Below, in pieces: positions 45,573 to 57,615 of a DNA stretch of 64,000 nt. Location: the NCBI GenBank assembly GCA_026873275.1, contig JANTUC010000004.1, positions 2,046,001 through 2,110,000 of the forward strand. Direction: 5' to 3'. A program made the translations under genes and the position numbers. The DNA is from Pseudopithomyces maydicus. Taxonomy: Eukaryota; Ascomycota; Dothideomycetes; Pleosporales; Didymosphaeriaceae. The notes under the pieces were generated by a model, which made no database searches, was not told the DNA's origin, and was given only the letters and a program-made list of their open reading frames with translations. How positions within the stretch are numbered: position 1 is the stretch's first letter; each line of letters starts with the position of its first letter.

Positions 45573-46343
45573 AGCAACGAAGGTGTTTGTGGTAATTGTG
45601 ATGTCAAGCAAATGAAAGACACGTCCTTGATACGTCGTGAAAGTTGAGGAACGAGTGTGGTTTATATACTGGAGCAATCACACACGAGCCATAGAATTAC
45701 ATTGCATGCGCTAGGGTTGGATCGTGGCCTAGGCTTGCTCAGGATAGCCCACGGTAGGCTTCCACCGGATTTTAAGAAATCACGAGCTTTGGTGTCCTGC
45801 ACTAGTCGAGTAGGGAAAATCTTGAGGGCCAAATTTTGGTCTTCAGGGGCCGAGGATGGGCGACCATGCCCGAATTGGAAGCCGGCAGCCTAGAAGGAAG
45901 CAGCGAATTTAATTTCCCTCATTCACCTACTTGCCCCGGAGGATTATATGGCAGTTTATTCTTGGATGATACAACACTACACTATCTTAGTAGTCTTCTT
46001 AAGACTTCAAGCGAGATGTTACGCTATATGCACCATTTCAATGGTACCTTCGTGATTGGCATATCGCAATCAGGAACTCATGGTGAAAATATGATAGACG
46101 TAACACATTGTTTCCAATCCAATACGAATTGCGAAAATATAGGGCGATTGTCAGACTCCGAGAATTGGAGGGAAGTTTCCTTGAGTAACCCTGTCCTCAC
46201 AGCGCTAGCATCAAGCACACAGGCAAAGCCATCGTTGGAGTCGTTTTCTTATGACTTGACCGTTTCTTGTATTCTGGGAAAGTTCGCAAAAATTGGAAAG
46301 ATAGCGATGATTAATTTAAAATAATGCAGCATGCTAATGCGAC
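45573..46343. other. Intergenic region with LysM-gene promoter
   Basis: Contains the LysM promoter and the 3' flank of the amino-acid permease. A 162-codon plus-strand frame (from a TTG at 45836) has no features of a real protein and was not called. Confidence 0.4.
45661..45668 (-). promoter_or_regulatory. TATA box of the LysM gene
   Basis: TATATAAA on the minus strand, 89 bp upstream of the start codon. Confidence 0.55.
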
Positions 46344-48021
46344 CTAACCATGCAACCCCGAGTTATCCGCACAGTCGAACACTCCACCGATAGTGCCGTC
46401 TACATAAGCCATTTTGATCTGCATGATTATACCATACATACCTCCTAAACACACAAATACTCCAATTCCGGCCATCAAAACGTGTGCAAAATATACCATC
46501 TTTCTTCCAATTCCACCCTTGCTCCAACCACTATGATCATATAGCCATAACCATGCAGGAAGTACTATCGCTATAGGGGCAAAGCACAGAGCGCCCATCA
46601 GCGCTATCAGATATGAAAAGATCGGCACCGCCTCCGCAAAGATGAACGAAATCGCGCCCAGACCAATCGTACAAGACAACCAGGTAATCCAATGGGTTGG
46701 GCTGTTACGCTGGAGATGCGCAGAGTTACGTAGGATGCGGACGAATGTGTATTTCGCGCCGATATGGAGATAAAGACAACCCGAGACGGCGAGACCAATG
46801 AGACCTATTGTAACCACTATAGTCAGAGCATTGTACCTAAGTACCTAAATTGAAAGAAAGAGTATGACGAACCGATTCCGTATGATATCTTCTTTACTGT
46901 CGGGCCGGCTGACCCAAGGGATGGATTGGCCACCCACTTTCCGCACCACTTATATACCACAAGGGCAAAAGTGAGGTAAGAAGACTGTACAATACTCATG
47001 CATACATATACTGCCTTGTTGTAATCTTGAGGCTTCTAATCATGTATGACTTATCTTAGCGAAAGCGTTCTTTCAAAAGGATGCCATCAGAAAACAAGGA
47101 TGAACAGATACATACCTTCATCTCTGATATCACAGGTAGGAATGCACTTGTTGCGGCCGAGCTCACAAAAATCGTACAAGTTGCCGTGATCCCCACAATA
47201 AAGTCCGGATACGCAACCGCATGATATCCGAGATCAAAATCACCTGTTTGAGGTGCAGACGAAGGCCTGTCCCGTGTAGTAACGCCAACGACAACAATGA
47301 AAACCGCGACATAGATGGAAACGAAGCCCGCCCAAGTCAGCCACCCTATCTTATCAAACTTTCGAATAGATGCACCCGCAATTATGACAACGGTGGAAAG
47401 AAATACCCACCAAACAGTGCATGCTGCGTGATCCGAGAGCGCGTTCAGTCCCACGGATAGACCGATGATGGCGGATCCGGTGCAAATTATGTACGCCAGG
47501 AGGAAGAGAATGCCAATCAGCTCCTTGAGAAAAGGCCCACCGACGACAAGGGCCATGTCGGCGATCGAGTGGCAGTGAGCGTGGCGGTTACGAAAATTGC
47601 CCTGCACGATTGCGAAGTCTGATATCCTATTAACACGAATTGCTCAATCAAACCGATGGTCGAGTGGGAAAAACACGTACACGTATTCACCGCGCCCCAG
47701 CCCACGACACTGAGTGCTCCACCGACAGCACCCAGGCCATACATCGCGGTGGGTATACTCAATACTCCTGTTGCGAAGAGCGCTGGGCTTGTTGTTAGCT
47801 TACAACACCGTGGATCGACCAATATGTAGGAGCATACTCTTGATGAATATCATCGACGCCATTGGCCATCCCACAATGCGAAACTGCACACCATCTGTCG
47901 TTTGTTTGAACACTTCAAAGTCATCTTCCTTCTCTACATGCATATACGTTATCGTTTCATCTACTTCGGCAGTGGTCGTGTGTGGTACCGGCTGGATGCC
48001 GGATTCCTTTGCATCTGGCAT
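46344..48021 (-). CDS. Amino-acid permease, AAAP/Mtr type
   Basis: Five exons: 47838-48021, 47683-47782, 47116-47626, 46873-47035 and 46344-46816 (introns 55, 56, 80 and 56 bp), 476 residues. After a cytosolic N terminus (MPDAKESGIQPVPHTTTAEV) the first helix carries TLFATGVLSIPTAMYGLGAV. Further: GWGAVNTISDFAIVQGNFR, HSIADMALVVGGPFLKE, SAFLPVISEMKKPQDYNKAV and PTVKKISYGIVVTIGLIGL. This is the layout of Neurospora Mtr and relatives, which import neutral and aromatic amino acids across the plasma membrane. About 11 helices. Substrate inferred from family only. Confidence 0.9.
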
Positions 48022-48390
48022 GGTTGATGAAAATTGGCGAGCTGGGCGGCAGGGACTTTTACTTATTCAATGTCATGAACGCTGAGGGGTGGTTAATAGT
48101 TTTATGTGGTATGATGGCCTAAGAGTGGAGGTGTAGGCACGTCAAGTTACCCCCACTCTTCACATGCATATGTAATTGGACAACCCATGTAACAACTCCT
48201 TCAAAGCACAAGTGGAAAACATTCACAGTCGAATAATTGAAGTGTTAAGTATTTCATTATTCATTACCGATATCTAAGTATCGTACAACAGTACAGTGCA
48301 TCCACAATTAATTAAAACCTCAACCCTTTGTTGTAATTCAAGCATCCCTGATGTTCCTCCGCAATGTCCCTTTCCGAATCCCGATCCCAT
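48022..48390. other. Intergenic region
   Basis: Promoter of the permease and 3' flank of the heat-shock gene; AT-rich, nothing else recognised. Confidence 0.4.
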
Positions 48391-48557
48391 CTACTGGATC
48401 AATATTCTTCTGACCTCTGGCACCTTTGCCTTGGGAACAGTCACACTCAGGAGTCCGTTCCTGAAGCTGGCGCTTACAGTAGCAGCGTCGATTCGCTCCG
48501 GAAAGCGGAAGCTGCGCTCGAAGGAACCTTGGAATTCCCATTGCTCCTCTTCTGCCG

Positions 48558-48591
<34 letters not shown>

Positions 48592-49317
48592 AACTTCGGC
48601 ATTTTGATTGGGAACGGCAGCAGAGGAGTCCTCCACAGCCTTCTCCTTGCCCTTGGGGTCCTTGGATGCATCTGTCTCTGAGTGTGCGGAATAGGTAGAA
48701 GAAGTCTCAGCACCAAGATCCTCAAAGTCGTCTTCAACGGTCGCCTGGTAAGACTTGTGCGATTCGGTGTCGGATCCTGCAGACGCCGAGACGCTTGCAG
48801 ATGTGTCTTCAGGTTCATTCAGTGTCACACCATCCATAGCTTCCTGCTGGGCATCGACCTCGGATGTCTGAGCTTCAGCTGACTGCTCCAGGGAAGCAGC
48901 CGGAGCAGGGAGTGGCTCCTGTTGCTTGGCCTTGCGCTCGGTGTTACCGGATAGCTTTAGGGTGTTGTCGTCGGTCACTTCGATCTCGATGTGTTCCTGC
49001 TGGAAATAGGGAAGCTCGGCATCGACCTGGTATCCGCCCTCGTTCTCGTGTACGTTGAAGTGTGCTCGGACAAGGCGCTTGCGCTGCTGTCGCTGGCGGT
49101 ATGCTTCGCGGCGGGCTGCCTCGTGGCGAGCCTCTTGGTCGAGTGCACTGATCAGCTCATCGATCTCGTTGACGAATGGCGCGAAAGACGAGAGGGGCGG
49201 GCAAGCTGGGCGAACCACACGGCGGTATGAGTGCTGGGGTCGCGGCGCGCATGCCCAAGGGTTGCATTGCGGAGCCGTGTAGGCGGGCGCGAAGCGGGGA
49301 GTGAGGAAGAAGGCCAT
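48391..49317 (-). CDS. Small heat-shock protein (Hsp20/Hsp30 type) with split alpha-crystallin domain and polyQ
   Basis: A single exon of 308 residues starting MAFFLTPRFAPAYTAPQ. The alpha-crystallin domain begins at about residue 86 (VRAHFNVHENEGGYQVDAEL, IEIEVTDDNTLKLSGNTE). It is then interrupted by about 125 acidic, Ser/Glu-rich residues ending in 11 Gln, and resumes with WEFQGSFERSFRFPERID and FRNGLLSVTVPKA; the C-terminal RRILIQ contains the I-x-I/V anchor motif. These ATP-independent chaperones hold unfolded proteins during heat stress. The promoter has TATAAAAG and a GAAccTTC element, fitting heat-shock control. An insertion here is known in fungal Hsp30 proteins; the Gln tract is unusual. 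Confidence 0.93.
48559..48588. repeat. CTG/CAG trinucleotide tract coding polyQ
   Basis: Ten uninterrupted CTG units on the plus strand (CAG on the coding strand), followed by one CAA, giving 11 Gln in the small heat-shock protein. Confidence 0.95.
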
Positions 49318-49474
49318 GGTTGACTGGCTGTTGAGTGATGCAGTTATGGAGTTGATTGGTAGGAGAATGATGGATGTTGTCAAAGAGGCTCTGGGGTAGC
49401 GGTAGATGGTCTTGTAGATCTGAACTGTTGATCTGAGAATCTGATGATGATCCGTCTTGGAGACGTGGAGCCCG

Positions 49475-49482
49475 CTTTTATA
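49475..49482 (-). promoter_or_regulatory. TATA box of the small heat-shock gene
   Basis: TATAAAAG on the minus strand, 158 bp upstream of the start codon. Confidence 0.6.
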
Positions 49483-49639
49483 GACATTATGACAAATTGA
49501 GGCAACAGTCAGTACGCGTAGATTTGGATGAGCAATCGGCGGATTCGTAAGGGGCGTGGAGGGTGCGAGAAAGGCGGAGGCGGTTCTGCAAGATTCGTGA
49601 TTACTCTGGACGCTGCGTGTTGCTTCGCGCACCTGCGAG

Positions 49640-49647
49640 AACCTTCC
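49640..49647. promoter_or_regulatory. Heat-shock-element half pair, GAAccTTC
   Basis: One inverted GAA/TTC pair as bound by Hsf1, about 325 bp upstream of the start and 160 bp upstream of the TATA box. A stress-type AGGGG/CCCCT lies at 49550-49554. A full three-unit element was not found. Confidence 0.4.
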
Positions 49648-50676
49648 GTCATACTGTGGCTGGTGACGTGCTTAGATAATTGCCAAGTGCTTAGATAACT
49701 GTGGCGCTGTCGGATCTGTCGGACACCCGACCACCGATCCGTCCTCGCTGCTCACAGATGGCTCCATGACATTCCCTTCGTCTGGTCTCACACTTCGATT
49801 CGCACCAAAATCATGCTGACTTTGTACATACCACGCCATACTTTTGTCTGCGCAGTCATCAGATATATCTCAGTATACGTTTACAGATTGTACTGCCAAG
49901 AAGACGCACACCGTGTTAGAGAAAAAGCACCCTGATGATGTAGAGAAAGGACGTAATGTACAGTTTGTTGTCCAAATACAGTCGAGTATGCCTCTCGACA
50001 ATTGACTAGATACAATCTTCACATGTGTCGGTGAGATCTGCAAGCAATGAATCCACCTCTTGGCAGTAGTGGGGCGACACAACCCGTCCCTGCTTGAAAT
50101 GGGTCGAGATCCGAGGAATTCCAGCCTTCTACAAAAGCTCTGCACAAGGCTGCAATGCTGCCCTGTCGGATCCTTTCTGTGATAGTTAAGACATTAATCT
50201 CACGTGCTCGTGTATGTACCTACCTAGGTAGTTCGTATTGCTTAGCCAAGGGCTGTGTGTCACGTCAGCTCCTCAGAGGGTGACTTGTGCAGTCTTGGAA
50301 AACAACTATTGAAATTCAATTGATTATAAGGTTAATTACGCCTGGCACGATGACTGGTTCGGAATGTTTTGGACCCCAAGTTTTATGCAGGGATCGGCTA
50401 CACGGACGCCATCATCCATGCGAGCAAAGCCTCTCTTTCAACCCAGGTCGGCGAATCATTGGGCCAGTCGTATGGCCAGTCCTAATGCTCTAAGACCACA
50501 GCTGCCTAGTGTGCTATGAGCCTTGTCGACGCGAATCCACAATTAGGCCTCCGTCATCGGGAACGATGTGAACATCTCTTGGGCTTCCGTGCCATAAGTA
50601 TCAAGCGCGGCTCTGCTGACAGGACGATCTGGCTGTGCGTTTCTCTCCACCATCTTGATCATTATTGCTGTCCATC

Positions 50677-53255
50677 ATGGCGGCAGTAACGAAAACGGTG
50701 TTTTTGAGTTTGGTGAGCAGTACAGGTATGCTGGCATCTGTATGCGGCAGAATTTTCATTGACGCATTGCAGGCTTCCAGAACTCGACAGCACCGCTTCC
50801 AAGCTCTTCCATCATCCCATCTGCCAGCGGCACAGAAACATTGTCTCGGAGCACCTCTTTTTCTCCAACACTATCTGGTTCGTTAAAGAAACTCTACACC
50901 ATTCGGATTACACACTTGTTAACTGATTGCGCAGTCAATGCCAGTAACGCTGGCGCAGTGTGTAATGCGCAGTCCATTGCCTGGAGTAGTTCATCGGAAT
51001 CGTGGCGCGATGCTTCGATGTATCATGTAACGTTTACCACGACAGAAGAATACGATACGTCGACGTTCGTATCCGGGCTGTACACTTGTACAAGCTCTTG
51101 CGGATCTTCGCCAGGTGCTATCTCTTATTGTGGTCCATCTACCCCGATCTACAATACAACCCATATAAGTACAGCCCGCGTGACCAGCACGTATACCTGG
51201 CCTCCTTTTCCGTCCGCTGAGCCGAACTGCACCATTCCGGACAACGACTGCTTGGCCATTTCAACAAGTTATTCATCATCACTGGAGTCTTATTTTAGTG
51301 TTCCTTATGAGTCTAGGTCGGGTGTTCATTCTCCCGACAGTCCGCAATGTTGCGTGAAAACAGCTTGCACGTTCGACTATGGTGCAGTGGACTTCTATTT
51401 CTTCCCGATGACCATGACGAAAAATTTAACGCGCAACATGTGTACCGATGGTCCAGAAGGTGGTTGGGAAAACTCCGTCACGACAACACCGGATCCTGAC
51501 AGCAGTTATACTGAGATCACTACTGGGGCTTACACTGTGATCAATGGCAACACAATGTATGAGGGCAATGTCTATCTATCATTATCGGACCCGTGGGTAC
51601 GTGACAATTGTTATAACACCGTGGAGCCACAAGTCGTAAAACCTCGCATCATCACCATGGCCTCATCAGATGTGTTCAGTGTGCGTGGGTATCCTCATAA
51701 CATCATACCGTACTCGGTGAACTATGCGGATTTCATCGAACCAGTACCTTGGAGTGCTTATTTGGGTGGCCGGTATTGCTACAACAACAGAGTTGCCTGT
51801 ACCCAGGTTTTCCCTGGTGAATATTACCCGATCATTCGCATGCCAGGACAGATACGCCATTTGGACCCCAACTGGGCGAGTTGCGAATTCACGGAGTTCC
51901 CTCTCTTTGACCCTCCCATTGCTCTCACCGCAGTACCGAACTTCTTAACAACCTCTTCGGCTGCTGCAGATCCGACGCCGACCTCAGCTGAACCTATTGT
52001 CACCGCTACGCCTGGACAGAGTAGCAATGACGATAGCCCACCTGCCACTTCTACACCCAAGCCCACAAGTCGCCCGGATGATCCCGAGGATCCTGCATCG
52101 TCACCCACGCTCCAAAACCCTCCTTCAAGCCAAACCCAGGCACCCAACGATCCTGAACCAGGTGAAACACAGACTCCAAATGATCCCCAAGAGCCCGTTC
52201 CAAGCAATGGTCAAAACACTCCCAACCCACAAGATCCTACGCCAAGCAGTCCTCAAGCACCAAGCCAGATCGAAGGTCCCAGTCCGAGCGATCCACAAAT
52301 ACCCAACCCGGCGAACCCTACATCAGGCGATCCTCAAGAGCCTGGACCGGGAAATCCTATTACCAGTGACCCAAATGATCCTTCGGATCCAGGTGCTGGA
52401 GCATCAGCGACCCCGTCGCCGAATGATCCCCAGGATCCTTCTTCTCCCGGAAACGCCCCCAACCCTATTCCTAGTGGAGGTGTTACAGCGGGTCCAGGGG
52501 GCAACCCCACAGCAGGGCCTGGAAGCAACCCCACAGCAGGGCCGGGAGACAACCCCAATGGTCCAGGAAACAACCCTACTGAACCAGGAAACGATCCTAC
52601 TGAACCAGGAAACAACCCTACTGAACCAGGAAACAACCCCACAGCAGGACCAGGAAGCAATCCAACGGCGATCCCAGAAGAAAACCCGACTGGTGCAGCC
52701 AACAACGGGCAAAGCAGCCCCGCTGCACCATCCATTACAGTGGGACCGACAGTCATCCCAGTAGATCCAACCGGCGGCATTATCATCAATCCAGGTACGA
52801 CTTTGACCAGTGGAGGCGCTCCTGTGGTAATTTCGTCCACGACATTCAGTATTGGAACAGGTGGACTTACAATCGTGTCTCCTGAAACTAGCACCAAAGT
52901 ACAATTTGGAGATGGCCCCGTCACTGTCCCCGTTGGTCCCAGTGGCATCCCAGTGGTTCTTGATCCTAGCGAGAGTGCCATCGTAATAGGCGGGACTACT
53001 TTAACTCAGGGAGGGGATCCAGTCACGATCGGAGACAACACCTTGAGTGTAGGCCCATCTGGTGTTGTGGTTGTAGGCCCTTCAGGCACTTCTACAATCG
53101 ACATCCCGGTCGCAACAACCACCGGTACGGGCACATCAGTAGGCGCTGGGGAGAGTCCATCAACTCCATCTGAATTTACTGGGGCAGCGGTACCAATAGT
53201 GGAAAACCACGCCTTGTTAGCGGGTGTGATTGGTTTCTGGTTGGTAGCGATGTAA
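50677..53255 (+). CDS. Repeat-rich GPI-type cell-wall protein (adhesin-like)
   Basis: Exons 50677-50725, 50773-50877 and 50935-53255, 824 residues; the 57-bp second intron is a multiple of three and may be misread as coding. Start MAAVTKTVFLSLVSSTG is a short, weak signal. A Cys-containing, Ser/Thr-rich N-terminal domain (about residues 50-370) precedes a Pro/Asn/Asp-rich stalk, with short tandem repeats such as EPGNNPTEPGNDPTEPGN and AGPGSNPTA, then two beta-type modules (IIINPGTTLTSGGAPVVIS and IVIGGTTLTQGGDPVTIGDN). The end (EFTGAAVPIVENHALLAGVI) looks like a GPI attachment signal. Surface adhesion or wall structure is inferred. Confidence 0.83.
52485..52670. repeat. Intragenic coding repeats, Gly-Pro-Gly-Asn type
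   Basis: Imperfect 21- to 27-base tandem units inside the wall-protein gene, encoding runs of (A/E)GPGxNPTx and EPGNxPT. Number and phase suggest expansion by slippage or unequal exchange; length is always kept in frame. Confidence 0.75.
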
Positions 53256-53525
53256 GCTTTGTACCGCTAGATGTATGTGATGCCATGATTAGTATTTAAT
53301 GTAATGAATTATGAATTATTCGCAAGCATTAAAATCCACCAAACCGAGGGGGAAATGCATCACTCGGCGCGAAACTGTTTCCAAAGCATCTATTTCAGAC
53401 GAAAGAATCGAAAAGAGATGACATATTAATTTAGTCTATATGATTTCTATCCCAAGAAGGGCGATTCATTTTCCACAGGTCAATTGCAGATATTATACCC
53501 ATCCAACTACAAGACGCGCGGGACA

Positions 53526-54254
53526 TCAGACTGCAAGGCCTAAAACACCAACAAGAACTGCTATACCGACAGTCGCAACTCTTGCAGCAGCACCTTGAAA
53601 CTCAACCACCGGAGTCCCAGTGGTATAGGAAATATTACCAGGTGGTACAATGGCTGCGGTAGATGTTGGCAGATTGATCACTTCGCTCAGGGTTGACGAA
53701 TCCAATTGGGTGCTCGTGATGTATATAGGCGTTGTAGATGTAGGTGCAATGGTAGGTACCGAATCGAAGACAGTGTTTGTCTCCAATGGAATCTCAACAG
53801 TCCCAGTCTGGCTTATAAGAGACACAGTGAGAGAGTAGACTCCAGCACAAGTCTCCAAATCCATGCCATCAGGGCAACAGTATGTGTTTTTCTGACCATC
53901 GGAGGAGCAAAAGTAACCGCTGTCACACGAATCTACTCATTGTTAGCAAGAACCTCACAAGGGATTGGGGTGAGAATTACATCCAGAGCCATCTGGACAG
54001 CACCGAGATAGTGATGGGTCAAAACAAACTCCACGACCAACATCGGCGGGACACTCGATTTGTGTTGCGCCGCAGGCCTCTGCACAGGTGGTGCCTGAGC
54101 CGCATGGCGTGGAAGATGGGTAGTAGCCTTGCCGCTTTGCAAGGGCATCGCCGCGTTTCAGCATGCTGCCGAAGTCACGGGAAACGATTTGAGAGAGCTC
54201 AAGTCCAAGTGTAGGCCAAGAAAAGGCAGAGAGAGCGATGAGTGTAGTGAACAT
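53526..54254 (-). CDS. Secreted Cys-rich protein with GPI-type C terminus, unknown function
   Basis: Two exons, 53981-54254 and 53526-53932 (48-bp intron), 226 residues. Start MFTTLIALSAFSWPTLGLEL is a signal peptide; the frame is open further up through an isoleucine run from a GAT/ATC microsatellite, which is 5' leader. A KR site (DALAKRQGYY) may be a processing point. The Cys-rich domain has TPCGSGTTCAEACGATQIEC, GVCFDPSLSRCCPDGSG and, across the intron, YSCDSGYFCSS and TYCCPDGMDLETC. A Thr/Ser-rich stalk and hydrophobic tail (GIAVLVGVLGLAV) end it. No function known; a similar architecture is common among fungal surface proteins. Confidence 0.82.
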
Positions 54255-55157
54255 ATTGATTAATATAGATTTAGAAGAACGCTCTCGAAATAAACGGTCA
54301 ATAACGAGATTTTGGAAGCAAGCTTGGAAGGATGGATTGGTAGAGTAGATGATGATGATGATGATGATGAAAAAGTGCAATAGGCAAGACTCGAAAGATT
54401 CTTATATGCAGTCGCTCAGTCGCTCTGTTGGTTGCTTCTTACATTTGCTTCGCCTACCAGAAGCATTCAGTGTACCAAGATTTTAGGCTCCACATGGGCC
54501 GGACCAAGAAGAGGCCATGGCAAGTTCGCAAAGGTAGTTGCGGGCGCTCAGGAGCACGAATAGTCTGAGGGTAGGTGTCTCGACCACGCAGCCGCTGTAC
54601 ATGAAGCATCCTACCCTTGTTTGGATTTTCCAAACAAAAGGCCACGACTGCACGAGCCACCATGATCTTTGTGCTTCGCGATTGTAGGCGCTTCGGCATC
54701 CTGCCGAGTGGTTGCTGATTCCCGTGGCTAGCGAATCATGATGAAGGGTCTGGGGTCAAGCCACCGCGATGTTGCTAGGGTCCTGTAGGCGCCGTGCTTT
54801 GACCTTTTTCAATTTTGGAAGCGAGCATGTCGTTTGAATTGGACAGCATACATTTCTAAAATAAGTACTTTGATGTGTGGCACATCACTGTGTACATGTA
54901 CGTATAGATGCATGATACTGGGTAGCTGCCAAGCCGTAGCCTCATTCTGTTCCTGCCCAGGCGGGCTAAGCCGGATCAGGCGCTAGTTTGCGCGCGGGTA
55001 TAACGCGTCTCACACTCGCTGAATGCTCACTAGACAACGTCATCTTTCCAATTGTTGATTGATTTCCTATCGTTGCAGCAACACTAACTTGCTGGGCTTG
55101 CTATGCATATCGTGCTTAGGTTAGCTTGAATTGGTCGCAATACGCCGGGTGCAGGTG
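54255..55157. other. Divergent intergenic region, Cys-rich / HET genes
   Basis: Contains a GAT/ATC trinucleotide run at 54346-54369 (5' leader of the Cys-rich gene). An 81-codon minus-strand frame at 54454-54699 shows no features and was not called. Confidence 0.45.
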
Positions 55158-57198
55158 ATGCCTCCCAAGACTTTACGTCGTAAAGCAACCGCTCTTCCTG
55201 GTCGTAAGAAATGTCAAACGTGTCATAATCTGAGCCCACGGGATCACCCCAGCTCTGTGTATGATATAGAGTCAGCGACAAAAGTTCGTGCCAGGCTCTC
55301 GCTTGTTCTTGATGCATTTATTCTATCGAGAACTGCAACACCAAAGGAAGGCGGATGCCGATTCTGCTATGCATTGTGCCAAGCACTAGATGCCTTCTTC
55401 GAAGATTGGAGAAATACCAGGCAAAGAATCAATGTCGACATTGAAGAGAAAGGAGCGATCATGGTTGGTTTGGATCAAGAGAAGTGGAAAGGTGAATTAG
55501 TGAAAATTTACGCCGCTAAACGTACGTTGGGTGTTACGTGACCGATACTACATACTTTGGTTATCCATTCATACATGCTGATAATATATAGATACCCGTA
55601 GCTGGCCAAGTTTAGGAACATCTCGTCGAATTCCTCTGGACGCTGGATCGGACGATACCTTTGATTTTGCAAGACGATGCATCGAAGACTGCATCACAAA
55701 TGCAAATCATGGAGCATGCGCTCTCCCTCAAAAGTCTGCTGTATCCACTCCAAAGCGACTGATTGATGTCGGACGCGCATCCGCACCCATCCGATTGATT
55801 GACACTCAAGGGAAGGCGCTTGAATATACGGCGCTCTCTCACTGCTGGGGTACTGGGTCTCCGCTCAAAACCACAAAAGCAAACTGGAAGAGACTATCGT
55901 ATGACATTCCTTTTGAATCTCTTCCTCCTTTGTTTCAAGACGCTATCGTGATAACAAGACAATTGGGGCTTCGCTATATCTGGATTGATTCCCTGTGCAT
56001 TATTCAAGATTCACCTCGCGACTGGGAGACCGAGTCGTCTAGAATGGGTAACATCTATGAGAACAGTTATGTTACCATATCTGCAACCAGTTCATCCGAT
56101 GGAAGTGTACGTTGCTTAAGGGATCGAGAACGACCTGTGAAACTGGCCTACCCAAGTTCAGCAGCCATAGATGCAGAAATACGTGCAGCACGGGTCGAGG
56201 ACCACCATCCACATGGCAAAGACGATAAGCCGGCAGAACTTCTAGGCCCGCTGACTACAAGAGCTTGGGCATTACAAGAACATGTCCTTAGTACGAGAAT
56301 CTTACACTACACACGGACCGAATTGCTTTTCGAATGCAGAACTTCTTTCCGATGTGAATGTTCACCTTCACGAAAATCAAGGCTAACGACTCCTGCACTC
56401 ATTCCAAAAGCATTATCAGCGATTGACAAGCACCCGTCCGCGATATGGGATGCTTGGCACCGTGTTGTTGAGAAGTATTCAAGAAGAGATCTGACCATCC
56501 AGACGGATAAACTGCCAGCAGTTTCAGGGATAGCTGGAAAGATCCAAAAGGCTACTTCATCGAAGTATCTCGCTGGACTTTGGGAGGATAATTTTGCATT
56601 CGACCTGCTTTGGTCGACGTCTACAATTGCTTTACCTGATGCACATTACTTTGCGTTAGACACCTACCGAGCTCCGACCTTCTCGTGGGCGAGCCTCGAC
56701 ACTCCTGTGGCTTATTCAGCTTTTAATCACGACGACCGCGAATCTGCTGTGCCATCGATCACCCTAGTCTCTTCATCCGCTTCGATCAATGGCCTAAATC
56801 CACTCGGTACTTTGCGGGACGCGTCGGTTTGTGTTTTGGGGCCAATTTTGCACGCCACACTTCTTTCTACACAGAGGGACGGTATGTGGGAATACGTTTT
56901 GCACGTGAAAGGGACCAGTACAATCACCATCCAGCACGACTGTGTCCTGGCCGAAGATAGCGTGGTTGGCACTGCGAGTATACCAGAGAAAACAGTCCGC
57001 AGAGCACAGTGTGGGGATGTTCCCCGGAAGTTCAAGGCTCCTGTACTTTGCTTGGGCGTCGTACGATTCGATATATGGATATCGGGACTCGTTCTTGGTA
57101 TTGCCCGTCAGGAATCTTGCTGGAATCGCTTGGGCACTTTCGCAGCAGGAACAGACATATTTCTTCGTGCAAGAGAAGAAGAAGTTCGAATCGTCTGA
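55158..57198 (+). CDS. HET-domain (heterokaryon incompatibility-type) protein
   Basis: Exons 55158-55521 and 55592-57198 (70-bp intron), 656 residues. The first ATG is MPPKTLRRKATALPG; the open frame upstream starts only at TTG. An N-terminal Cys pair (KCQTCHNLSPRDH) and a second (GCRFCYALC) form the usual HET-protein leader. The HET domain has its blocks YTALSHCWG, LRYIWIDSLCIIQDSPRDWE, MGNIYENSYVTISATSS and, after a spacer, RAWALQEHVLSTRILHYT. In fungi HET domains trigger cell death after fusion of unlike strains and act in innate-like recognition; individual copies are usually uncharacterised. No NACHT or WD40 region is attached here. Confidence 0.93.
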
Positions 57199-57615
57199 AG
57201 GCGTTCGTAATCAATCACACCACATCTGGGCAATCAGGGGTGCTGGCTAGCCGAACATAATGTGTCACGTGCGATCTCCCTAAGCGAGGCGTGCTGAAAC
57301 AAGTGAAACGAAATAAAGCGTCCTACGAAATTTCCACCATTGATGTCCCGCGCTACATTGCGTAATGTGGAGCTCTTTCCGTTCAATAAACACGCAATTC
57401 CACGTTCGCCATGCGAATTGTGGTCAGATCAGGACCCGCCTAGATTTACATGACCAATGCATTGATACATGACCAGGGGGTTATAAGATGTTCATCGTCC
57501 AGTTCGTGCACTCCGTTCCTTTGGATCTTCCAACTGTGTTGTTCCTGTCACTCGTTTAGGATCGCTGGTCGTTCATTTCTTGTCATTCTTTTGTGTATTC
57601 TGAGCTTTTGTAACC
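57199..57615. promoter_or_regulatory. Intergenic region upstream of the Ser/Thr-rich secreted protein
   Basis: About 415 bp between two plus-strand genes; promoter expected. Nothing specific recognised. Confidence 0.4.

Larger units (their letters stand above)
49318..50676. other. Divergent intergenic region, Hsp20 / wall-protein genes
   Basis: About 1.36 kb. The left third is the heat-shock promoter. Nothing else was recognised in the rest. Confidence 0.45.

Noticed and set aside
45836..46324. 162-codon plus-strand frame
   Set aside because: Starts from TTG; no conserved features; lies across the promoter and 3' flank of real genes.
52334..52981. 215-codon minus-strand frame in the wall-protein gene
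   Set aside because: Shadow of the repeat region.
54346..54380. N-terminal isoleucine-run extension of the Cys-rich protein
   Set aside because: The run comes from a GAT/ATC microsatellite in the 5' leader; the later Met at 54254 begins a normal signal peptide.
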